Shown piece after piece: positions 35,446 to 42,383 of a stretch of DNA of 64,000 nt. The translations under genes were made by a program, and so were the position numbers. The notes under the pieces were generated by a model that had not been told where the DNA came from, did not search any database, and saw only the letters and a program-made list of their open reading frames with translations. The stretch spans positions 1-64,000 of the forward strand of contig JARLGJ010000022.1 in the NCBI GenBank assembly GCA_031296105.1, given 5' to 3'. Source of the DNA: Acidobacteriota bacterium (GTDB taxonomy: Bacteria; Acidobacteriota; Terriglobia; Terriglobales; Acidobacteriaceae). Every line of letters begins with the position of its first letter. The stretch's first letter is position 1.

Positions 35446-37014
35446 ATGAGTGTTCATCTCGTAAATCCCAGCGACAATTCATTTGGCACCGCCGTTATTA
35501 CCCCAAGATGGTTGTTCGTCCTTGCGGCGGCAACGCCCCAGTCAGCAGGCGATCCGATTCTCGTGGATGAGTCGTTGGAGCAGATTGTGCCGGAAACCAT
35601 CATGCCCGGCGACATTGTCGGCATCAGCGTCCATACCGGCAACGCTCTGCGCGGATATGCGGTGGGACGCATGGCGCGCGCCCGCGGCGCGTGGGTCGTC
35701 TATGGCGGAATTCACGCCACGCTGTACACCGAAGAGGTCTTCGAACGCGGCGATGCTCACGCCGTGGTGCGCGGCGATGGCGACGTTGCCTGGGGCAAGG
35801 CCGTGATGGATTGCCTGGCGGGCACGCCAGGCAGAGTCTATGAGGGCGGACTGATTGACGGCCACGAGTTCCTGGCCGCGCGCTGGGATCTGATGCCGCC
35901 CGACAAATATATGTGGGCTTCGGTGCAGACCATTCGCGGATGTCCGAAGCACTGCTCTTTTTGCAGCGTTTGGCGCACCGATGGGCTGCGTCCACGTCAG
36001 CGGCCGTATCAGCGGGTGGTTGATGAAATCATTGACCTGCGACGGATCGGCTTCCGCTTTATTGCGCTTGCCGACGACAACTTTTATCCGGTTACGCTAA
36101 CCGATCTGCGGCTGGCCCGCGAGCAAAACAACGCCGCGAAATTGGCAGAGTTGACGGCGATTCGCAACGAGCGCTTCCTCCTGATGGCGGAGTTGGCAAA
36201 GCTGCCCAGGGATATGGTGTTCTTCACCCAAATCACGATGGAGGCGGGCGAGGACGGAGAGTATCTGGACGCCATGCGCAAGGCCAACATCAAGGGCGCC
36301 CTGGTGGGCGTCGAAGCAGTAACGCCGGAGGGCCTCAAGGCGGTATTCAAGGACTTCAACCGCACGGGCGACGAACTGGCAACGCGCTTGCAAACATTTA
36401 AAAAGCACGGCGTCCATGTGCTGGGCTCGTTCATCTTCGGGCTGCCGACCGATAAGCCGGAAACCTTCGATGCGACGGTGGCCATGGCGCTGAAGGCTCA
36501 GGTAACCTTCGCCCAGTTCGTGATGATGACTCCGTTTCCCGGAACGGTGGATTTTGCGCGCTGGGAAAAAGAGCAGGGCGGCCATCCCACGCTGGTTGGC
36601 GATGTGCCGCTGACCCGCTATTGGTTGATTCCCCCGGAGGTTCGCCCAAAGATGTTTACGCCGCATCCGTCGATGAGTTCCGACGAGATTCGCGAGCGCA
36701 CGCAGAAGGTTTGGGACAGATTTTATAACTGGAGTTCGATCTGGCAGCGGTCTGCTTGCACGCCCACGCTACGCGCCAGAATCGCTTTCATATTCCTGTC
36801 CAAGCTCTACCGGCAGATGTATGCGGGCACGGGGATTTCCACGGACAGCGCGCGCCGGAAAAAGTCCAAGACCTGGGCCCGGTGGACGGCCAGGCAGTGC
36901 AGAATGCTGTTCCGGGCAGAGCCGATGCCGGAGCTGCAATCGCCATTGTGGGAGCCGGCGGTTGTGTGTCCGGCGTTGGCCGTGGAAAGCGGGGCGGAAC
37001 AGGGCCTCTCGTAG
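35446..37014 (+). CDS. B12-binding-domain radical SAM protein
   Basis: 522 residues. N-terminal cobalamin-binding-like domain (GDIVGISVHTGNALRGYAVG, GAWVVYGGIHATLY, GDAHAVVRGDGDVAWGKAVM), then a radical SAM barrel with the CxxxCxxC motif as CPKHCSFC near residue 168. Families of this layout do methylations or C-C bond chemistry on lipids, tetrapyrroles and natural products. A long basic C-terminal region may bind substrate or membrane. ATG 35446 has GAGGAAAGG upstream. Hopanoid or membrane-lipid modification is conceivable in this phylum but not demonstrable here. Confidence 0.85.
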   Translation: MSVHLVNPSDNSFGTAVITPRWLFVLAAATPQSAGDPILVDESLEQIVPETIMPGDIVGISVHTGNALRGYAVGRMARARGAWVVYGGIHATLYTEEVFERGDAHAVVRGDGDVAWGKAVMDCLAGTPGRVYEGGLIDGHEFLAARWDLMPPDKYMWASVQTIRGCPKHCSFCSVWRTDGLRPRQRPYQRVVDEIIDLRRIGFRFIALADDNFYPVTLTDLRLAREQNNAAKLAELTAIRNERFLLMAELAKLPRDMVFFTQITMEAGEDGEYLDAMRKANIKGALVGVEAVTPEGLKAVFKDFNRTGDELATRLQTFKKHGVHVLGSFIFGLPTDKPETFDATVAMALKAQVTFAQFVMMTPFPGTVDFARWEKEQGGHPTLVGDVPLTRYWLIPPEVRPKMFTPHPSMSSDEIRERTQKVWDRFYNWSSIWQRSACTPTLRARIAFIFLSKLYRQMYAGTGISTDSARRKKSKTWARWTARQCRMLFRAEPMPELQSPLWEPAVVCPALAVESGAEQGLS

Positions 37015-37094
37015 CCGTCGCGCAGACGCCTTGGCCACAAATTCCCCTGATCGAAAGCCGCCCGCCCTCCATGCCGCATGCATTGTGTCACCGG

Positions 37095-37919
37095 CTATTT
37101 CAGTGCGTCGGCCTTCCACCACAGCACGGCCCAGTGTGCGTTACGTTCATACGTGAACTGCCACAGGCCGTCTACCTGCTTTACGTTCTCATCGATGTAG
37201 CGCGCAAAGAGCGCTTCCTCTTCCTTGGTCATCTCATCCGCCACCCAGCGCACGGACTCCTCTGCCTGCTCGCGCGTCTGGTAGCGGCGCGGTGCGCGCT
37301 CCAGAATGTGCACGTTGACGTTGACGCCCATCTGGTGCAGAAGATTGACGACATAGATGTAGTCCGGGTTGATGATGGCCGGGCGGCCCAGGGCCTCCAA
37401 TACCTTCTGGTCGCCGGGGCCGTTGCCCACCGGCAGGGTGATGAACACCTGCTGGCGCGCGAACGACGACAGCTTGCGCAGCAGAGTGCGCGGGTCGGGC
37501 GCAATCATGGAGCGCGAGGCGATGGCTACGTCGTGCGGTTCAATGCCGGCGGCGCTCCAGTCGTCCTCCCAACTGACGACGCGTGCTTCGAGGTTGGTGA
37601 GCCCTAGCTTCCGCGTCTGCTGTTCGAGCAGGTCAATCATGGACGGAGAAAAATCGATGGCCGTTACCTTGCGCACCACCTGTGCCAGCGGATGCGCCAT
37701 GGTGCCCGCGCCGCAGCCGACGTCGAGCACCGTCCACTCGGGTTGCGGATCGATGATTTTGAGGAAGGGCGTGGCGTATTCGTCGTAGCCTTCACCCCGC
37801 GCATGGGTTGTGAATGACGGCGCGCGCTTGTTCCAGAATTCCTTGTCGCGATGCTTGTTGGGGTTGGTGCGTTCTTCCGTCCAAAGACGGTTCCAGTCAA
37901 TTGTGTCCGCTGTCAGCAT
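37095..37919 (-). CDS. Class I SAM-dependent methyltransferase (anaerobe, Mo/Fe-ABC-associated type)
   Basis: 274 residues, cytosolic. After IDWNRLWTEERTNPNKHRDK and FWNKRAPSFTTHARG comes the SAM motif TVLDVGCGAGTMAHPLA, then VTAIDFSPSMIDLLEQQ and DVAIASRSMI. I recall this subtype beside FecBCD-type transporters and FmdE genes in anaerobes. Start ATG 37919 begins the conserved N-terminus; upstream in-frame codons lack similarity. It lies 214 bp beyond the polyferredoxin gene on the same strand, so it may belong to the left sigma-54 arm or have its own promoter. The substrate is unknown. Confidence 0.83.
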   Translation of the reverse strand: MLTADTIDWNRLWTEERTNPNKHRDKEFWNKRAPSFTTHARGEGYDEYATPFLKIIDPQPEWTVLDVGCGAGTMAHPLAQVVRKVTAIDFSPSMIDLLEQQTRKLGLTNLEARVVSWEDDWSAAGIEPHDVAIASRSMIAPDPRTLLRKLSSFARQQVFITLPVGNGPGDQKVLEALGRPAIINPDYIYVVNLLHQMGVNVNVHILERAPRRYQTREQAEESVRWVADEMTKEEEALFARYIDENVKQVDGLWQFTYERNAHWAVLWWKADALK

Positions 37920-38133
37920 GATCTCCGAATCCGTATAAAAGATGGCCTTTGCCCGCCGCGGCCAGGAGTCGCGGAAACAGGCAAACACCATTCTCCCACC
38001 AGAAGGGCGCGGTGGCAGCAAAGCAAGAAAGAAAATGGCGTGCGCGCCTGGATTTTTCTGGCGACGGCAGCGCAGCCCGCATTGCCGGTCGATATGAGGC
38101 CTGTCGGCGGGAAACGCTGGGAAAGCCTCTCGT

Positions 38134-39318
38134 TTACTCTGCGGCGGCGTTATAAGTGTCCAGCGATGTATCCAATAGCGCTTCGAGTCCGCCCCAGGGA
38201 CGATCATGGGTTTCACCGTGAGAGGCCTGCACCTGCCGGGTAATCAGGATTTCAGGATCGCGGGAGATGCTTTCCTCGATGGTCCCGCTGTGAAGTAGGC
38301 TGAGCGCGCCTGATTGCATGGCTTGATGGCAAATGTCTTCGCAAAGATGGCAGCGCGTGCATCTGGCAGGTTGATGGGCGACGGCCTGGAGGTCGCCGTC
38401 GCGGCATACAATCAACGCGCCGGTGCTGCAAAAGTCCACGCATGCATGGCAGCCTGTACACTCGCCGCCGATTCGAACACGGTCGTTGAGAAATGTATAC
38501 GCGCCACCAGCCGTGGAAGGGCCAAGCCGGTGCAAGCACTCGATGAGTAGCTGGTGCCGCGCAGGAACTTCCCTGGGGTGCGCGTGGACTCCGCCGGCGA
38601 GCGGTTGCGCGGAGGCGTTATTTTGGGCAGAGCCGGCAAGGGCCGAGGCGGCGGTGGCGCAGGCCTCGCCACGCAAGGCCCGGAAGAACGTGCGCCTTGT
38701 TACGGGGGATGCGGCGCTTTGCGCACGTTTGGCAGCAACCGGGGCTGGGTTGTCCAGCGCAGTCAGGCAAGCCTGGGGAACGCTGCTCCACGCACTCAGG
38801 ATTGCATTTGCGCTTGCTACAGACTCGCGGGCAATGGCGAGCACCGCCTTGTGGCTGCAGGTGGAGCAAGCCGACTCATCAAGGAAGATGCCCGTTGCGC
38901 CGCTTGCTGCAGCCGCGACAATCAGCGACTCATCGACCCTTGCCAGACAGGGGACAGAAATCGCGAGCTGCTCCGCGCTGGGATAGGGAGCAGCCGTGTG
39001 GTTGCAGGCAAAGACCACAACTCTTCCCGCGGCACTCTGTTCCATGATCCGGGCGAGCTGGTGGTTTGCCGGTTTGCCAACCTCAATTGCGCCGCTGGGG
39101 CAGACCGTAGAGCACGCGCCGCAGCCAACGCAGCGTACGGCGTCGATATCGAGTGACTCCGCAGAACGGCTTAGAGCTTGCGCGGGACACGCTGCCACAC
39201 AACGATTGCAGCGCGAGGCACGGTGACGCAGCGGGCTGCATCGCGATGCGGTAATCCTCAGTGAGGAACAATCCAACTCATACAATCTGGAAACGACATC
39301 GGTTAATCCGAGTAACAT
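38134..39318 (-). CDS. Polyferredoxin-type protein with four 4Fe-4S motifs and a central Cys-containing domain
   Basis: 394 residues. N-terminal ferredoxin pair (CNRCVAACPAQAL, CVGCGACSTVCPSGAIEV), then a central domain with VVVFACNHTA, AISVPCLARVDESLIVAAAA and DESACSTCSHKAV, faintly like MvhD/hydrogenase-linked electron-transfer modules, then an Ala-rich stretch and a second pair (CTGCHACVDFCSTGAL, CTRCHLCEDICHQAM). There is no signal peptide or membrane helix, so it is probably cytosolic or membrane-associated. It lies 68 bp after the DmsC-like anchor gene and may link the membrane subunit to a cytosolic electron donor. Confidence 0.82.
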   Translation of the reverse strand: MLLGLTDVVSRLYELDCSSLRITASRCSPLRHRASRCNRCVAACPAQALSRSAESLDIDAVRCVGCGACSTVCPSGAIEVGKPANHQLARIMEQSAAGRVVVFACNHTAAPYPSAEQLAISVPCLARVDESLIVAAAASGATGIFLDESACSTCSHKAVLAIARESVASANAILSAWSSVPQACLTALDNPAPVAAKRAQSAASPVTRRTFFRALRGEACATAASALAGSAQNNASAQPLAGGVHAHPREVPARHQLLIECLHRLGPSTAGGAYTFLNDRVRIGGECTGCHACVDFCSTGALIVCRDGDLQAVAHQPARCTRCHLCEDICHQAMQSGALSLLHSGTIEESISRDPEILITRQVQASHGETHDRPWGGLEALLDTSLDTYNAAAE

Positions 39319-39386
39319 AACTGCGCTCTCATTCGAGTAATGCCGGCGATAAACATCTGCGCGCCGAAGCCAGGCGCGTGATCCCT

Positions 39387-40133
39387 TTACTGATCATCCT
39401 GCTTCAGAAAATCAGGTGTATCGCCATAAGCCGGTCCTGAATCGCCATTATTAGATCCGTTGTTGGCGGGCTGTGCTCCGCCTGGAGCGCCCGCACCGCC
39501 TGGCTGAGTGCCGATCTCCTCCGGGGCCGGACCAAAGCCGGCAGGCATCATTCCGCCCCGTGCGAGGTGAACCAGGGTAACAACGAAAATGGCGCCCGCG
39601 ACGGCCATCGTGGCCAGAGCACCTAGCCGAGGCCGCTTTGCCCCTTTGCGGAACAAATAAAACACCAGCGCGAAGCAGGCTGCCATGGCAACTGCCGCAG
39701 AAGAAAAAAGAGTGGCAAATAAGGCCACGGCGGTACCACTCCGATAGGGTATGGAGTGATAGCGGCCGAGCACTATCATCATTCCCACCGGCACCAGCAG
39801 GCCCAGGAGCGGCGCGAGTCTTCGTTGATTTGCGCGTTCATTCATACGGCGCAATTGAAACAAGCACGCGCAGAAACCGATAAACCAGGCAATCAGTCCT
39901 TCGGTGATTGGTGACTCGGGATTGGCAAAGGTTCCAAAGATGCGTTCCGGATGTCCCAGGTAGAGCGCGCTGAAGACTCCAGCAGCCGCCAACGCAATGC
40001 TGGCAGCCAGCGCCGCCAGCCGCCGGATTGGAAGTAACACTGGAGTAAGTCCACTGATTAGAGACAGAGCCAACAAGCCTGCTGCAATACAAGCCAATAG
40101 GGTAAACAAGCCCTGATCCCATACGGCCCACAT
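39387..40133 (-). CDS. DmsC-like membrane anchor subunit
   Basis: 248 residues with about seven membrane segments and a Gly/Pro/Asn-rich C-terminal tail. The DmsC hallmark is present: FSALYLGHPERIFGTFANPE, then SPITEGLIAWFIGF. DmsC-type proteins oxidise menaquinol (or reduce quinone) and exchange electrons with the B-subunit ferredoxin of a periplasmic molybdoenzyme. The minus-strand ATG at 40133 has GGAGG 8 bp upstream. It is transcribed away from the genes of its probable partners (42361, 45038), from the sigma-54 promoter at 40212-40227. Confidence 0.85.
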   Translation of the reverse strand: MWAVWDQGLFTLLACIAAGLLALSLISGLTPVLLPIRRLAALAASIALAAAGVFSALYLGHPERIFGTFANPESPITEGLIAWFIGFCACLFQLRRMNERANQRRLAPLLGLLVPVGMMIVLGRYHSIPYRSGTAVALFATLFSSAAVAMAACFALVFYLFRKGAKRPRLGALATMAVAGAIFVVTLVHLARGGMMPAGFGPAPEEIGTQPGGAGAPGGAQPANNGSNNGDSGPAYGDTPDFLKQDDQ

Positions 40134-40211
40134 GAAATAGTCCTCCTAAGCTGCCAACGTATAAAGCGGAGCTGCGCTGCGCGAGCCACACTTCACCTTC
40201 AGGTGGTGGAG

Positions 40212-40227
40212 TGCACGTCGAGTGCCA
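40212..40227 (-). promoter_or_regulatory. Sigma-54 (-24/-12) promoter of the left arm
   Basis: The minus strand reads TGGCACTCGACGTGCA, against the consensus TGGCACGRNNNTTGCW: the full TGGCAC and TGCA, with GG and GC exactly 10 bp apart. The start site would be near 40201, about 68 bp before the DmsC-like ATG. Confidence 0.8.
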
Positions 40228-40448
40228 TGCCCTGTGCAATACCACGTCCCCGGTAAGCCGGAGCGCGGCGCGGCCATGGCGGCGAATGCAACGAACATGC
40301 TGCCAGCAAGGCGGAGAACCAGCGTTGCCTTGTGCGGAGAAGGCAGTTGAAGAGCCGCTGCGGTGTGCTCTTGTGTCTGGGCTATGCTCTGCAACCTTGC
40401 GCAGAATGCAGTACGCAGGCGCTCAAACACTGGCTTATGCGTCACATT

Positions 40449-40477
40449 GAGTCAGTTCTACTGACTCTAGTGTCAGT
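40449..40477. promoter_or_regulatory. Candidate upstream activator sequence for the sigma-54 activator
   Basis: GAGTCAGT-TCT-ACTGACTC (40449-40467) is a perfect 8-bp inverted repeat; a third half-site GTCAGT follows at 40472-40477. It lies about 140 bp upstream of the right-arm start and about 255 bp upstream of the left-arm start, in the range used by NtrC-type activators. The Fis-type activator encoded at 46485-48503 is the obvious candidate to bind it. Confidence 0.65.
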
Positions 40478-40570
40478 GTCCGGCGTCGGCGCACAAGGGA
40501 CTCACGCGCCGGTGGCGTGTAAAGGCTGTAAAAACAGGGAGGCGAGGAGTCTTTTCCGGCAGGTGATTCA

Positions 40571-40586
40571 TGGCATGGAAAGTGCA
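40571..40586 (+). promoter_or_regulatory. Sigma-54 (-24/-12) promoter of the right arm
   Basis: TGGCATGGAAAGTGCA matches the consensus TGGCACGRNNNTTGCW at all but two defined positions, with correct GG-N10-GC spacing. The start would be near 40597, giving a 97-nt leader to the outer-membrane protein gene. Confidence 0.8.
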
Positions 40587-40693
40587 TATTGCAGTTCGGC
40601 ACCAACTAGCTCGATACCCTCGCACAAGGTTCGCGGTTAAGGAACCAAGGTCATCTTGAGGGTTGTTGAGACATCACTTGAAGGTAAAGAAGA

Positions 40694-41686
40694 ATGCAGA
40701 AAGTTAGTAGCTGGCGTTCTACTATTTTGATTGTCACTTCCATGGTACTGGTCTGTTCCAGTGTGCTGTTTGCCACAGAAAACGGCGCGAGCGTGTTTCC
40801 CGCGGGCGCGGAAGGCTACCTCATGGCGGCCGCCGAGCCTGGTAAGGGAGCAACTCTGGTTCAAAATTACAACAGCTTTTACATCACAAGGCAGATCGTG
40901 GATGGCAACGGCGAGACGGTCAGCGCAAATGGCTTCAAGCTGACCGCTGTGGCCAACGCGGTCAAGCTCTCGCACAATTGGGGCGTGCATTTTCTGGGCG
41001 GCGAGCTGGGCAGCTACGTCGCGATTCCGAACGTGTATCAACGCCTGAGTGTTGGTGGACAGACCTACACGAAGGATGCAATCGGCAATTTCAACATCGC
41101 TCCGCTGGCCGTATATATGCACAAGGGCATGGTCTTCCAGACCTATGAACTCGGCATTGAGCCGGTAGGGTCCGGATACGATTCCGGCGCCGCGCTCAAC
41201 ATTGGCCAGCACAACATCGGTTTCACTCCCGCGTATGCCATCACGGTGATGCCCAATCACGGCAAGACGGACCTGGGCGCGCGCATCGACTATGTGGTCA
41301 ACGACCAGGACCACGTCACTCACTATCACAGCGGCAACGAGCTTTACCTCACCTTCGACGCACAGCAGCACATTCCCGTGATGCGCTCCAACGCGATGAC
41401 CGTCGGCGTTGTCGGCTACTTCTATCAGCAGGTCACGGACGACAAGCAGAACGGAAAGACCGTGGTGGCCACCAACCTGAATGGCACCCAGTCGGTTGGC
41501 TATCGCGGACAGCGCTTCTCGATCGGTCCGCAGGTTACCTTCCCGTGTGGGTCCCGCGGGGGAGTTCTGGTGAAGTGGAACCATGACACGCTAGCCAGGA
41601 ACGGCGCGCGCGGCAACGCAGTGTGGGTTGAAGTCGGCATACCGTTTTCCTATCTCCATCACCCGAAGCCGGCGGAGTCGCGGTAG
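40694..41686 (+). CDS. Outer-membrane protein of the phenol meta-pathway (MetA/SphA-like) family
   Basis: 330 residues. A signal peptide (SWRSTILIVTSMVLVCSSVL, cleavage near LFATEN) and a beta-barrel-like chain: FPAGAEGYLMAAAEPGKGAT, LVQNYNSFYITRQIVDGNG, GIPFSYLHHPKPAESR at the end. The early AAEPGKG and later transmembrane-strand pattern resemble PF13557, proteins found in aromatic-degradation clusters and thought to be channels for hydrophobic aromatics. First gene after the right-arm sigma-54 promoter, so its ligand is likely the molybdoenzyme's substrate. The family call is from memory. Confidence 0.75.
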   Translation: MQKVSSWRSTILIVTSMVLVCSSVLFATENGASVFPAGAEGYLMAAAEPGKGATLVQNYNSFYITRQIVDGNGETVSANGFKLTAVANAVKLSHNWGVHFLGGELGSYVAIPNVYQRLSVGGQTYTKDAIGNFNIAPLAVYMHKGMVFQTYELGIEPVGSGYDSGAALNIGQHNIGFTPAYAITVMPNHGKTDLGARIDYVVNDQDHVTHYHSGNELYLTFDAQQHIPVMRSNAMTVGVVGYFYQQVTDDKQNGKTVVATNLNGTQSVGYRGQRFSIGPQVTFPCGSRGGVLVKWNHDTLARNGARGNAVWVEVGIPFSYLHHPKPAESR

Positions 41687-41759
41687 TCAGTTGGCCTGCG
41701 CATAGCGGCGCAGACATTTACGCCGCTATGCCGCTGCCTGATGAAGCAAAGGAGTTGCG

Positions 41760-42383
41760 ATGAGTGAAGGAATAGAACAGGTGCAGAGCGCACCGGAGCC
41801 GCATCAGGTTATCCAGCAGCGGATCGCCAGCGAGCCGGGCGACCGGGCGAGTCTGCTGAAGATCCTCGCACTATGCCAGGTCCCGCGGCCAACGGCAGAG
41901 GTCTACACCACGGTTCAGGGCTATGCGGAAATGGCAGTCAGCATACACACTCCGCAGATTTTGGTTTGCTGGCTGTTGGAGTGTGGGGCTCTCAGACCGA
42001 TCGGGGAGCCCGGCGAAAACGAAATGCTGGAGACAACCGAGGCGGGACGCTGCGAGGTGGAGAGCCAGAACTGCGGTCAGCTCTTGCGCCAACTGCTTGA
42101 GCGTGAGCCGGAGTACCGCCGGGAGTTCCTCGAGGTGTTGGAACTTTGTGTGAGTCCGCGAACGAGAAGCGAAGTCGAAGATGCGCTCGAAAGCCATGCT
42201 CCTGCCGATCGGCCTCCGGTTCTTGTCAGCTTTTACCTCGACGCGCTGGAACACGCCGGCGGCATCGAATGGAACCACAAATGGCAGACCACGGAAGTTG
42301 CGAAGCATCTCCTGCGCGAGATGCAGACGGACAGCAACCCATTCATTGATGGAGGGAATTGTGATCAATCAACCAGGGCTTAA
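41760..42383 (+). CDS. Protein of two tandem winged-helix-like repeats, unknown function
   Basis: 207 residues, no signal or membrane helix. Residues 25-100 and 116-186 repeat one pattern: E-P-x-x-R-x-x-(L/F)-L-x-(I/V)-L-x-L-C-x-x-P-R-x-x-(A/S)-E-V, a helix pair, and a wing with TTE. First copy: LLKILALCQVPRPTAEV; second: FLEVLELCVSPRTRSEV. The helix-helix-wing order suggests a winged helix. It could be a regulator or a maturation factor of the enzyme whose gene it overlaps by 23 bp. GGAG precedes the ATG. I do not recognise the family. Confidence 0.75.
   Translation: MSEGIEQVQSAPEPHQVIQQRIASEPGDRASLLKILALCQVPRPTAEVYTTVQGYAEMAVSIHTPQILVCWLLECGALRPIGEPGENEMLETTEAGRCEVESQNCGQLLRQLLEREPEYRREFLEVLELCVSPRTRSEVEDALESHAPADRPPVLVSFYLDALEHAGGIEWNHKWQTTEVAKHLLREMQTDSNPFIDGGNCDQSTRA

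Larger units (their letters stand above)
40134..40693. other. Divergent control region of the molybdoenzyme locus
   Basis: 560 bp without a gene. It carries a minus-strand sigma-54 promoter (40212-40227), a plus-strand sigma-54 promoter (40571-40586) and between them a 19-bp palindrome with an extra half-site (40449-40477), the expected parts of an enhancer-dependent bidirectional control region. Confidence 0.75.

Noticed and set aside
40287-40305. Third sigma-54 promoter (TGGCAGCATG ... TTGCA, minus strand)
   Set aside because: The GG and GC elements are 13 bp apart instead of 10, which sigma-54 does not tolerate.
41690-41712. Internal sigma-54-like element TGGCCTGCGCATAGCG before the 41760 gene
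   Set aside because: Spacing is right but only TGGC and GC match; the gene is explained by read-through from the 40571 promoter.
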